Shown piece by piece: positions 10,516 to 23,300 of a stretch of DNA of 64,000 nt. The stretch is from Tubiluchus corallicola (Eukaryota > Priapulida > Priapulimorpha > Priapulimorphida > Tubiluchidae). The notes beneath the pieces are model-generated. The model searched no databases. It was given only the letters and a program-made list of their open reading frames with translations, and was not told the origin of the DNA. The stretch lies in contig JAQGDQ010000370.1 in NCBI GenBank assembly GCA_030141605.1, positions 155,929 through 219,928 on the forward strand, read 5' to 3'. Each line of letters opens with the position of its first letter. Position 1 is the stretch's first letter. Made by a program: the position numbers and the translations under genes.

Positions 10516-11265
10516 CATATGAAAGATAGAGAATTGCTGTCCTAATTAGGGTTACCATACGTCCGGGATCCCCGAGCACATCCTCTTTTTGCTCCTCTGT
10601 CCGGATGGGTTTTCAAAAAATTGGCAGTTTGTCTGGGTTTTGCCTCATATGAAAGATAGAGAATTGCTGTCCTAATTAGGGTTACCATACATCCGGGTTT
10701 CCCCAGACACGTCCTCTTTTTGGGCATCTGTCCGGGCGGGTTTTCAAAAACTTGGCAGTTTGTCTTCCGTGTTTTGCCTCAATCCGTAAGCATGTACAGA
10801 CGTTGCCAACTGCAGAGGCATACGACAGTACGAAACAAAGAAAAGCTCGTTAATTTTCAATACAAGATGCTGCTAACATCTCAAAATGCAACCCTTGTAA
10901 AAGCTTTGTGTACATATTTACTGAACAAAAGCAAGCGATGCGCACATCACTATGGGTCACACGACTCACACCGCTGTCGATACTTGGCGTATTCGCTAAC
11001 GAGTTAAAATGACGTCAGCTTCCGGGAGCCATTTTGTTTGTTTCTATGTGAATTTCTTTAAATTTGTATAGTTTCGCTGTTTTGCAGTTTTGAGCGTAAC
11101 TGACAAAACTTAATTAGAAAGTAGCAATGCCGAAACGACAGTGTGCATTTACAGATGAAATGAAGGCCAAGTACCCGTGATTTCGCGCAGGTCGATATTA
11201 CTGGGAAGCCGAATGCTCGACATGTGGTCCTCTTTTTCAACTTGGACAATATGGTAACCCTATCC
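10516..11265. mobile_element. Unclassified DNA element with internal tandem duplication
   Basis: The ends contain TAGGGTTACCATAC and its complement ATGGTAACCCTA. About 129 bp at the left end (10516-10644) is repeated immediately downstream. The interior has no recognisable transposase. Confidence 0.6.
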
Positions 11266-11636
11266 TAAATGACATTTTTCTCTTGTTCCTCCTCGAGTAA
11301 AATTTCGTAAGAGTAATTTTAACAGTAACCTTTTAGCCGAATTTGCTTACTTTCGTACTGTTAACAAGTTTTTTTCTGAAAAAATTTATGGAAATGGTCA
11401 TTGCTGCTGGATTTGTGTTTGGGTGATCAGGAAGTAGTGAATAATGTGCTTGTTGTTACTTCCTCTAAGAGGAGACCGCATTGGCAGAGACGTTTTACGT
11501 ACATATAGGCGTATATGCATTCTTTCTCAATAAAAAAATAGTCGGTAGCAGTGTGGCAAGTGAAACGATCTGAAATGATCGTTCAAATCCACAATCAATT
11601 GAATTTACTTTAAAAAACAGGATGTCTAAAAGTTCT

Positions 11637-11716
11637 GAACAGCCTGGATTTGAACCTGGGACCTTCTGCTTAGAAGTTCAATGTCATAACTGCAAGGCTG
11701 CAAGATCGCCACTGTC
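11637..11716 (-). repeat. tRNA-like SINE head or tRNA relic
   Basis: On the minus strand a box B-like GGTTCAAATCC follows a cloverleaf-like arm (CTTCTAAGCAGAAG). Box A is weak. Not a functional tRNA by eye. Confidence 0.4.
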
Positions 11717-12051
11717 CAAAGTTCATCCCTTGTACTTGGGTAACTAAGCCAGCAGGTTTCAGGGTTTCTGATGTTAGACTGCTCATACGAGAGTGATTCT
11801 ATCTGATTAGATTAACTTCTTGCATTAGGAAACTTCTCATATGACGTACCTCACAGCCACATGGCTTTCTGTCATGTATGGAACAATATAGTCTTTCTGT
11901 TCTCTTGCCATTATGCGTACAATGATGCATACAAGTAATTATATATATATTATCCACTTTTTCATATTCCAAATTTGTCTGCATATGTAGACCAGTGCAA
12001 GCGTATAGTAGTGACATGGCTAAATATTTTCACTTGCGTGATACTGTAATA

Positions 12052-12533
12052 CAGTGGACTCTCGTTACAAGAATCACACGTATAAGAATCAGCTCGATAT
12101 AAGAATCAAAATCGCGTTTCCCGAATTGAATCGGCATTTTCCTAGTGAAAATCCGCTCGTATAAGAATCACCCTTCTTTCGATAGTAGAATCAATTTTGG
12201 CGCCAACTCCATTGTCTCTCACATGGTTCTGCGCAGTGGGCGTGGAGAAAAAAATTATGTGCATTAAAAAAATTTTAAGGCAATTCTGTCATCATGAAAT
12301 ATTTACCCAACCATGAAATGAAAATATTAGTCTAGTAATTTTTAGGTCCTTTTTAGGCCAGAAAAACATTATGCTGTTTCATGTCATTTCTAGCGTAATT
12401 TCGGGAAATAAATAATTTTTATGTGCATAAAATTTTTTTAAAGCAATTCTGTGTCGTGCTCGTTATAAGAATCGCTTGTTATAAGAATCACTTTGCCTTC
12501 TCCCGAGGTGATTCTTATAACGAGAGTCCACTG
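12052..12533. mobile_element. Tigger/pogo-like MITE
   Basis: TA on both sides. Termini CAGTGGACTCTCGTTA, with the complement at the right end. Repeated ATAAGAATCA motifs inside both ends. No ORF. Confidence 0.85.
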
Positions 12534-13967
12534 TAGTTGTTAATTAGTAGTTTTAATGGGCGACTTTAATGTCTAGGACAGGAAACCTTTCAGACTATGT
12601 TAATGACAACCAGGACGAATATGTAGCACCTGGCCTTGAGACTGAGATCTTAAGAAATGGAGCTACATTGTATTTTATAGTTAAAGACCTTAAGTAATAG
12701 AAATACCTTGTATTTTATAATTTTTCTGTGCCCTGGAGTAACCATAGTATTTTAGTCAATGTAAAAATATCAGATCAAATCCGGTTTTGGGAAAATTGAC
12801 TGAAACTAGTTTTGTGTGCACGAAGAGCCTCATTCTTTTGTGCATACACAGCCTCATAAAGGGCCAAAGACTGACCAATAACGTTAGATAAAGCTATGTT
12901 ACCATACTACAATACCAACATAATAAATAATACAGTACATTAGGCAGCCAGTCACTTTTTAACGTAATTCATTTTTTGTACTTGCAAAATCAAAATTAGA
13001 AGAGTTATTTTTAGGCTGTTTATTAGAAAAACTTTTACTTAGCCAAGTAAGAAACTACCGTAGATATTGTAACCCCTCGTGTTATAAAATTATGTAAAAT
13101 AGGATTTTGTAATTAACGATGTATAGTTTATTTGATATTGTATGTATGTATAGTTTATTTGATATTGTATGTATGTTACCTGATGATTCACAGTTTACGT
13201 CTTTAAACTTTGGTATACCATATTTTTGTAATATATTGCTTTAAATATCACAATATATTCGTTGTCACAAACGCGAAGCGTAAAATTATGGAATACAAAG
13301 TAGAAATCGTTTTTGTTTTCGTTTTACTTGGATACAGCAAAATGAGAGGGAATATACAGTTTTCGATAGATTGTAATGTATCCCTAGGCCAACCACAGCA
13401 CAGCCATGAGACCGCGGTGTTTTGAGAGGAGGCGTGTCGACCATTGCTGTACTTCAAAATTCTACCAAATGATAATAATGCAATGACGAGATAGGGAAAT
13501 GCTTGTCTTTAACTTTTTATTCCTCCATTTAGTCCAAAACTGAACAAGCGACCAAAGATCCAAAAACAATTGTGAACCAATTAACAAAGGTGCACATCTG
13601 AAAAAAAAACAAAATTGGGGTTTCAAAAAACAAATAATTGCATTTGATGGCACTGACAAAATTTTCCTCAAATTAACATGCAAATTTTCTGCAGAATGTA
13701 AGATAAAAACACTCGGGACTATGTACTGTTTTAGACTTTGTGAGTTAACACATGCAATTTTATGGAAACTAGAATTGTAAATTTGAACTTTTGATTCAGT
13801 AAGATGAACAGGCTGCAACAGTGGGTGTATTTACTGCTATTTTATTCAGCAGCTTAGTGTAAGGTTTGCTGAATTAGATTAACATAGAAACGTTTTTATT
13901 AATTTATCATAGCCACAAGTTTTTATCTTTAACTATAGCTGAATACTGAATAGCTTTGCCTACAGGC

Positions 13968-14180
13968 CTTATCTTGTCTGTTTTGCATTGTCTTACCTTG
14001 TTTTGTCTTACCTTGCCTTTTCCTATCATAATATCCTGTCCTGCTTTATCTACGCTGCTCTACCCCACTCCTACCCTGTCTTATCTTACCTTATCCTATC
14101 TGATATCCTACTTTTCTGTCTTATCCTGCTCTGCCTTGGCTTACCCTGCACTGTCTAAAATCGTCTCATCTTATCTCTTT
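13968..14180. repeat. Degenerate pyrimidine-rich pentamer tract
   Basis: Irregular runs of CTTAT, CTTGT and CTTAC. It creates a spurious open frame. 13386-14960 otherwise shows nothing recognisable. Confidence 0.6.
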
Positions 14181-14969
14181 AAAATGTACGCGAGCAATAA
14201 AAGTTTATGCGAACTTATTTGAAATGGCGAAAATGGTTATTAATTTTTTATAATTATTAGAATATCTATGGTTTTAACAATACTTCCATGCATACTTTAC
14301 CTTTATCAGCGCTAGAGAGCAGCATCTGCGACGTACCGACGCACTGGTTTTGCTTTTGTATTTTGATGGTTTTACACCACATATAATCAACATTTAGTTA
14401 ATTAATTGACAGTTCTTTCTTTTCGGGTTCAGGTATTTTTACTTTGATTGTTTAATTTAGTGTTACCGCGTATATAAATACTATGATTCACTGTTTTCGT
14501 TCAAACAGGCTGGTACAACTCAATTCTGATTTTTCTATTTTTTCCCGTAGTAACAATGTCATATAACACTTTAACAGAAATGATGTAAATAACGAATAGA
14601 AATAGCAAACATATTCGAGATTAGCTTTTTTATTTGCACGTACAATTAGTTAATACTAAGATAAATGGAGAAAACTAGTATGGGCAGAAAGCTAGATAGA
14701 TTCGCGCGGTACATCACAGGTATGTTGAGTAACAATAATTTATGTCTCTTGCATTTTGGAAACTTGAGTAAGAAACAGACGAGATCGTGACATGACAATA
14801 TTGAGATGCAAATTTACAGTGATCGATTAGTATTACAGTCATTATGTTAGTAAATATGTCGTAAGAGTAAACAGTCCTTAAACAATATAAAAAAGCCTGG
14901 CATGTAAAGAATGTTTAAACTGCTGGCCTAAACAAGTTAGTATAAATGTACATGATAAAATGAGCTAAG

Positions 14970-15640
14970 TCAAAGCAAGACTAGAAATACCAAGCTTAAC
15001 TCATAGAAAATGTGCAATGAAGGGCTACAAAACTGGTTCCATCATTCAGTGACTTGCATTATACAGAAAGATTAAGAAAATTAAGCATTACACCTTTGCA
15101 ATACAGACGCCAACGAAGTGAGATGATTCAGGTTTTTAGAATTATCAATAAAATAGATGTTTTGGACGAGTCATCGTTCTTTTTGAGGAATTCAGCATTT
15201 ACAAGAGGGCATCCTTATAAATTCTATAAACCCCGAAGCCAGACTGGATGTGAGGAAGTACGTCTTCAGCAACCGAGTTGTAAACAGTTGGAATGGTCTA
15301 AACAGCAAAACTATAGCATCTAAATCAATAAATGAATTTAAACGAAATTTAGAATATGAGTGGAATCAAAAGAACTTTTTTGTAACATACACACATTAAT
15401 GTCAGCAGAGAACAGGCATTATAGGTTATCCATGGATCTACCTCTAGCCTTAAGATTGGATATGGATCGTGTACTGAAATTTAAACGGACACTCTCGCTT
15501 TTATTATTTTAGATGTGCTGTAAAAGTGTCTATTGCTTCTAATACTTAACTTTTTTATATTTGTATATATTATATGTTCTATTGCACCCATTATTCGTTT
15601 CAGTGTACTAAAAAAAATGTTGAATTGAAATTGAGTTCAA
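14970..15640 (+). pseudogene. CR1/L2-like retrotransposon 3' fragment, frameshifted
   Basis: Degenerate frames give YTERLRKLSITPLQYRRQR, TRGHPYKFYKPR and, in another frame, FSNRVVNSWNGLN, the usual tail of CR1/L2-type ORF2. It ends near TTGAATTGAAATTG, a short-repeat LINE tail. Confidence 0.7.
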
Positions 15641-15923
15641 TTAAAATTTTGCGAACACAAAATTAGATTTCTGTGGTAACAATTCATTCAAGTAAATCAT
15701 TAAAATATAATGTTCCCGTTCAATATTTGATACGTTAGATTGTTTTGAGCCATTGTTTAAGATTGGGTCCTGTATCCCTTTAAGTGGAATGGTAGATAAT
15801 AGAAGGTCAAACAGGTCTTCATGTGCAGTAGATGAATGTGTAAGTGGATGGAGCTTTGATCAAGCGTAGAACAAGGCTGGCCTTGTTTAGCAGGTTACGT
15901 GAAAATAGAAACCTCTTCATTTG

Positions 15924-16423
15924 CAGGGATGAGAATGACAAAATGCAAAAAACTCTGAAACAGGACGGGGTTTTGGGGGCCGTGTAGGAGCCCCCTTGGA
16001 GCTAGCAACAAATTGCAATTTTGTGACCATAGAGAGCCTCTAATTGTACTTAAAATATCAGTTACCTTGTTTCATGCATAATTTAAAATACCAAACTATC
16101 AAGGATACATGATACCTAATTGTCTCAAAAACGCCTAAGTACTGGCCGCTCCTATGCAAAAGTATATAAAAACTGTCTGCAATTGACTCAAATAACTCCG
16201 CACAATTGATTCTATATTTTTATACATAGAGATATACACGTGGTTACACTGATGTACGTGATGTAAACAAAGTGACGGCCTGCCAACTAGCGGTCAGCTT
16301 GTGAAATAATGTACTGGGTCCGTAAAAATTTTCTCAACAAATTTACGCGATTTACAAAAATGGCACTACTGGTCTTCCAAAAGCTCGGAATTTCCGTGTA
16401 TCCGCAGAAAATTCTCATCCCTG
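15924..16423 (+). mobile_element. hAT-like MITE, CAGGGATGAGAAT family, copy 1
   Basis: About 500 bp from CAGGGATGAGAATGAC to TTCTCATCCCTG. The internal landmarks, CTCTGAAACAGG followed by a G-rich run and AATTTACGCGATTTACAAAA, are shared across the family. Confidence 0.85.
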
Positions 16424-16704
16424 GACATTAAATGCTAACAATAAGAAAGTGACGCGAGCAACAAACCTTGTCTCCCTCCACTACATCAAACTCTACGATC
16501 TCTCCGTCACCCACGCTGCGTAGGTACTTGCGCGGGTTGTTCTTAATAATAGCCGTCTGAAAAAGCAATAAACATAAACAGCTAGCTTTTGCAATGACAC
16601 CGAATGGACTTTCGTAAAGTGACCGTCCTGCCTTAAAACCTAGGCGTGTTTGTCAGCCTTATGTAGTTTTAACCATTCTGTAACGACCGCAGAAATTAGA
16701 AACC

Positions 16705-16803
16705 AACTAGCGTAAAACTTTTCTCAACGAATTTACAAAAATGGCACTACTGGTCTTCCAAAAACTCGGAATTCCGCGTATCTGCTGAAAATTCTCATCC
16801 CTC
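16705..16803 (+). mobile_element. hAT-like MITE, CAGGGATGAGAAT family, right-end fragment
   Basis: It carries only the terminal 95 bp or so (TTTCTCAACGAATTTAC to ATTCTCATCCCT). Confidence 0.75.
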
Positions 16804-16929
16804 CATTTGATAATAATAATAATCTTTTTATTTATGTTGCAACACACGCACAGTTGTACTACAATTAATTTGGAAACAAAAATGTGAAGAAAGGGCAGCG
16901 AAAGACCTTAAGGTGTAATCTTTAATAGT

Positions 16930-17412
16930 ACAGTTAACCTCCGATATAAGGGACACCTCCGTACCAGAAAAAATCGTCTCTTATATCCGATGTCCCTTAT
17001 AGCCAAAGTTGAGTCAGACCAAGGGTGTATCTAGACCTGTACTTTTACCCATATTTTTATGGATTATTGCTACACATTCAGACATTCAGTGCAAACGGTA
17101 TGTAGGAAGCTCCTTCAGTGTTGCGAGATGTACGTGACCGCGGAAACCGAGCTGTTCGAAGGTCGAGTTCGCAAAAAAGTGAGGTTAAAAATTGATAAAT
17201 TTCGCTTCAATCATAGGGCCCTTTAGATGCGAGGTAATTTACCTGGGTTTCTATTACGCGGGACCTGAAGATACCGTCCCTTTTAACCGAAAGTCTCTTA
17301 TATCCGAGTACCTTATATACGAAGATTTTTACATGGGAAAAACATTACGAAAAATCGGGACCGCTGTTGGTGGTCCCTTATAAGCGAGTACCTTATACCT
17401 GAGGTTGACTGT
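16930..17412. mobile_element. Tigger/mariner-like MITE
   Basis: Ends ACAGTTAACCTCCGATATAA and its imperfect complement (TACCTGAGGTTGACTGTA). Repeated CTTATATCCGA motifs inside. No transposase. Confidence 0.8.
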
Positions 17413-17631
17413 AGTTGTAAATTGTAATGTTTCACATTACTTCACATTGTTTAGCATTTACTGTAAGAGTTTATGGTTTGCTGCAGATGTTATTATCAAT
17501 CATTATCTTTCATTTTATAGCTAAATACATTTTACACAACAGTGCTGTTTTCGTGCACCAAACATTGATGGTCATTCCATAACTGATTTGTCTACTCTCT
17601 TGAACCAGCAATAGCGTAATTTTATTTTCAG

Positions 17632-17705
17632 AAGCCTAATGGCAGAATCCACATTGCCTAACGAGCAGCCGGAAGAAGATGCTGCCGCCTTGCAGTTTCC
17701 CAAAG
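17632..17705 (+). CDS. POLR2D: POLR2D exon with start codon
   Basis: The exon starts after TTTATTTTCAG and has seven UTR bases before ATG at 17639. It encodes [20 protein letters not shown], the variable acidic N-terminus, and ends in PK plus one base before donor GTAAGC. Confidence 0.9.
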
Positions 17706-20339
17706 GTAAGCCCTAGGAGATTCTTACAGGATTGATTTATGTCAGATCTGACAACTTGAACTCTGTATCATAAAAGGGGGGGGGGGCGCAGATTGTGTTC
17801 GCAAGCCGAGCAAGACTGTTAATCTCTTTTAATTGTAAGTGACTAAGGTAAAAGACTGTACAGGTTTTAGTCTTTGTTTTGCAGCTCTCGAGAACATATA
17901 GAATACATCAAAACTGAACACCTCTGAACTGAGAGGTACAGTAGCTGCTTTTTGTGCAACGTGTTTCCGAGATGTAGGCTCTAGTGCCATTTAATCAGCG
18001 AATGGCAAAATGCATCTAGCAGCAAAGAACTACACAAAGCAAATACTTAATTACCAGTCTGTAGTAATAATTCTTTCATGTAAGCCCTTCTTGACAAAAT
18101 AGTATGTTCCATTTCAATATTTTGTAGACTAGACTGTCTTGAGTTATAGTTTAAGATTGCGCCTGGTTTTCCTTTAAACAATTCCTGATCACATCATACA
18201 AAAATCCATTGGTCTTTCGACTAATTTGCTGCAAAGTGATAGAGTAAAATAGCATCAATGTTGTGGGTACTATATACAATAGCATCAATATTGTGGGTAC
18301 AATATACAATAGCATCAATATTGTGGGTACAATATACAGTAGCATCAATATTGTGGGTACAATATACAATAGCATCAATATTGTGGGTACAATATACAAT
18401 AGCATCAATATTGTGGGTACAATATACAATAGCATCAATATTGTGGGTACAATATACAATAGCATCAATATTGTGGGCACAATATACAGTAGCATCAATA
18501 TTGTGGGTACAATATACAATAGCATCAATATTGTGGGTACAATATACAATAGCATAAATATTGTGGTACAATATACAATAGCATCAATATTGTGGGTACA
18601 ATATACAATAGCATCAATTTTGTGGGTACAATATACAATAGCATCAATATTGTGGGTACAATATACAATAGCATCTATATTGTGGGTACAATATACAATA
18701 GCATCAATATTGTGGGTACAATATACAATAGCATCTATATTGTGGGTACAATATACAATAGCATCAATATTGTGGGTACAATATGCAATAGCATCAATAT
18801 TGTGGGTACAATATACAATAGCATCAATATTGTGGGTACAGTATACAATAGCATCAATATTGTGGGTACAATATACAATAGCATCAGTATTGTGGGTGCA
18901 ATATACAATAGCATCAATATTGTGGGTGCAATATACAATAGCATCAATATTGTGCTACAATATACAATAGCATCAATATTGTGGGTGCAATATACAATAG
19001 CATCAATTTTGTGGGTACAATATACAATAGCATCAATATTGTGGGTGCAATATACAATAGCATCTATATTGTGGGTGCAATATACAATAGCATCAATATT
19101 GTGGGTACAATATACAATAGCATCTATATTGTGGGTACAATATACAATAGCATCAATATTGTGGGTACAATATACAATAGCATCAATATTGTGGGTACAG
19201 TATACAATAGCATCAATATTGTGGGTACAATATACAATAGCATCAATATTGTGGGTGCAATATACAATAGCATCAATATTGTGGGTGCAATATACAATAG
19301 CATCAATATTATGGGTACAATATACAATAGCATCAATATTGTGGGTACAATATACAATAGCATCAATATTGTAGGTACAATATACAATAGCATCAATATT
19401 GTGGGTACAATATAAAATAGCATCAATATACGTAAAAAAAATATGTGATAGTAACATGCCTGTAACCTGCATAATATTTTTTCACAGTGGTACAAAACAA
19501 TGAGTAATGCTACAGAACAGTTTGTTACATCAGAGTATTAGTGAGACTCAAAGATTTAGCGTGGCACATTCGCGCATCTTGTAACCTAACGGCAGCTATT
19601 CTCAAGACCGTGCTAGAAAATATCGTTTTCTGTGAACTATTGTAATCTATCTTTCTCCATTTTAAGTTTTTTTCTCGTTTAATGATAAAATTTTTACTGC
19701 ACATGTATTTATTTTATAACAGTGATTGTAAACACATTGTAAATTATTTTATATTGTATTATATGGCAAGGAGAAGTGCTACATACCTGCTGCCATTTTC
19801 TTTGTAAAAATGCATTTTTATGAATGTTCTTAAATAAAAAAACTAAACTAAAATCATAGGCTGCTTTTAGATGGTTGAAATATAGAGTTGTTTGTCAGCA
19901 AATTCTCTTTTGAACCCATTTTATTATTTCAGAATTATTGAATATACCAAAATGCTGAATGACACCTATTGGTGAATCACATTTTTCATCATTAGATTTT
20001 AGTAGCTTTGATTACACTTGTTCAATATGATAAACCATGTAATAGACTATAATAGATCAAGAAAAATCATTTCCATTATCTGTTTTTATAATCACTTGTA
20101 GTCGTAATTATTTCTATTAAATCTATTCCCAAACCTAAAGAGCCCTATAGCCTGCTAGTTCTTTTTTTATAAGATACTATACATTTTATAAACGTTCTTA
20201 ATAGTAATACCACTACTGCTGCTACTGCACTGCTACTACTACTACTACTACTACTACTACTGCTACTGCTACTACTACTGCTACTGCTACTACTGCTACT
20301 ACTACTACTACTACTACTACTACTGCTACTCTGCTACTG

Positions 20340-20372
<33 letters not shown>

Positions 20373-23300
20373 ACTAATAATAATAATAATAATAATAATA
20401 ACAACAACAACAAGAAAAACAACAACAGCAACAACAAAAACAACAACAACGTGGTAGTGAAGCCAGCCATTCTTACTTTCGGGCACGCAAAACCATAAAG
20501 TCTTGAAGTCTTGAATAAAATACTTCTAAAAGTCTTTGACGACATACTAGAAGTATTTGGAGTAAATCTACAGCTGACGGCAATGATTAGGCAACGCGGT
20601 GCTGAAGTTATAAATTGTTCACTTGTTTTATCGTGAATATTTTCAACTTTTCAGAATTCGAGAATGCCGAAACATTGCTGATCTCCGAAGTTTTCATGTT
20701 GCTTGAGCACAGGAAGTCGCAGAATGAGGGAGCAGAGGATGAGCAGGAATTATCCGAAGTCTTTCTCAAAACACTCAGCTATACGGAACGATTTAGTAAA
20801 TTTAAGAACAGAGAAACCATCGCTGCCGTACGAAGGTACGTTGTGCCTATTTCCGGACTGTCGATTTTTTGTTTGCTGCAATTGCTAGGTTAACATGTAC
20901 TTTATTGTAGTTCGGCGTCTATTCAGGTTCCGATTCAGATACAAGCCCGATTTAGGCGCGCATTCAAAGGTGCTTAAAACATGCTACAAACTAATTACTA
21001 TTCAGACAAGGTGAAAGTATTAAGAAGACTGAAACATAGTATAGTGCAGGGGTGTGCAAATTATCTGACTAGCCGGGCCACATTAAACTTTCCCGCAATT
21101 CCCGCGGGCCACAGGCAGTTTGATCAAGGAGCCAAGTACAGAAAGGCCAAATAACGATTTTTTTCGCATTTGACCTGCGTACATCATTACTACTACACTC
21201 AAGAAACTATTTTAGGAATTATTAAAATTTATATTACAAACCATATATTTCTACTTTCAGGACAGATAGTGGTAATTTCATTACAATGCATATATTACTA
21301 ATGTGTATCACATAGTCTGTGTAGTACAGTGTTATTAAGCTACAATCGTCTTGTAAGGGTTAATGGCATCCGATCTAGTAGAAAAAACTACCCGCACTAT
21401 CTTTGGGATCGTGGCACGGACTTCAGCTGGATACACTCAATTAATCGCCCAGGCCGCACTTTCATTAGGTTGACAAATCTCTTTGCGGGCCGCACAAATT
21501 CTCTCGGCGGGCTGCAAGTGGCCCACGGGCCGCAATTTGCACACCCCTGGTATAGTGGGAGCCTAATGAGGTTCAATGCAAAATTCAAGCACAAAAGGTA
21601 TGAGTAGTTAAATAGACTGCGCAAAGCCCGAGTTTCAAAAATACATTTGCCTTGTGTTGTGCCTCTGCAACCAGTCAGCAGAGGGTCAAAGGTCTTGTAG
21701 GTCAAAGGTCGAAACCAAAAAATAACTATTTCATGCAAAATTTGAGCACAAGGAAAATTTTTGTGGCAGCCTGTAGAGCATGGCTAGTAGTGCTTAGATT
21801 TATGATCAAGATGAAAAATACCAGTCATAAGTAGACACAAGACAAACTTGACCGTGGGTCAGTAGTCATTATTTCACCTTAAATGGAGCAGAAGAAAAAA
21901 ATTTGTGGGAGCTTGTAGCACAGTTGTACATTTTATGGTTTGTGGAGAATATTTGAATATTTGTAATTGTGTGTTACTCTTTTATGCATGTAAATGGTAA
22001 CTACGCGATTGTATTGCATAATACTGTTGAAAATATTTAACTGCAAGCTGTGGCTGAAAAATAAATTATTGTTACCTGATTGTAACTTGACAGTTTTATC
22101 ATTTTAAATAAGAAAGTTAGTTTTAAATAAGCAAGTAATGTTGTTTTTTTTGTGTAGTTCCTCGTCGCAAATTAAGCTGCATAAGTTTGAGATGGCAGCC
22201 ATAGCCAACCTGTGTCCGGAAACGGCTGAAGAAGCCAAAGCACTCATTCCTAGGTAAGTTGATTTAATATTTCGTTTAATAGGCAGTGGCTGAAGCATGA
22301 CATTTGTTGAAAATTCTTGTCATTATTTTGATGTAGAGCTCCTTTGCGAAATCTTAGAGTGAACCACATTGATAATACAGTCAGAGCTCGTTCTAATGCC
22401 AGGTCTAGCACACCACTAAACATGGTGCTATAGCGGGGTTGACAGTAAGACGAGGTTCATTAAATATCAAAGCCCTTCTGCTGTGTAGCTTCTATTTTGT
22501 TTCCTAGTTACTTTTGATACGTGATAAAATAGTATAACGTTCAACGGTGGGTGTAATAGGCATATTTAGAATTTGCGAGAGGGCCGCTGCGTTTTCCCGT
22601 ACCCAACTCCCGATTTTTTCGAAATTCTGACCAAACAGGCTGCAGAAGAAACGTTCTAGTGACACCTGGTGGGACTCTCAAAAGGAGATATATAGCTCTT
22701 TAGAAAGAGGAAGAACAGGGCTACATGATGATGTGGGCTATATTTTAGGATGCTTCCTTCCTGAGGAGCTGTGATGAGTTAATTGGCGGTTCCATTTTGC
22801 ACAATTTTCGCTTGGAAATCTGCTGATGCAAAGCCATTGTTCTGACGTCATCCATTATACTCTGTCTATAACCTTATAACTTTAATTCAGTAAAAGCTAC
22901 TGGCTTTGCATTATGAATGAGGACCATGTAGGATGTTTGCGTATTTTTGATTATGGATGTATTTATGTGCAATTTTTTTGTGCGGCCTTTGCTAGTAATG
23001 TTATTATACCTGCAAGAATGCATGTGTTATATACTGCATTAACAATGCAGGTGTAGTTCTACGGTGATACATTGCCAGGGAAATTTATTTTAAAATTCTG
23101 TGGGAACCCTTAATAAACTGCACAAGATATCAACACAATCACTTAGAGTTTTGTTTATAATAACACCTTGTACATGTGTCACAACGTCTTTTGTAATGTG
23201 TGACACTTATACAATGCAGTGTTCCCTCGCTACTTCGCGGTTCGTTTATCGCGGACTCGCTGTTTCGCGGGTTTTTGCGGCACTCCGCCTAAAGTATTTT

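Larger units (their letters stand above)
1503..13385 (+). repeat. Left arm of large inverted duplication
   Basis: Blocks match the reverse complement of 26880-35250: the 123-bp array and exons from 2084 to 8309; 3' flank 8310-9000 versus 28640-27940; 9140-9170 versus about 27420; 12960-13110 versus 27290-27170; 13220-13385 versus 27090-26880. Matches are collinear but interrupted by later insertions (SINE, MITEs, LINE pieces). Exon identity is far higher than intron identity. Confidence 0.85.

Noticed and set aside
13956-14222. 88-codon Leu/Ser/Pro-rich frame
   Set aside because: Arises from a degenerate CTTAT/CTTGT pyrimidine tract with no domain.
18151-19495. Long overlapping open frames (up to 260 codons) on both strands
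   Set aside because: They are produced by a 30-bp repeat whose period is a multiple of three and lacks stops. They lie in the POLR2D intron and no protein family is implied.
20222-20545. Poly-Leu/Ser/Val frame
   Set aside because: Translation of a trinucleotide microsatellite tract.
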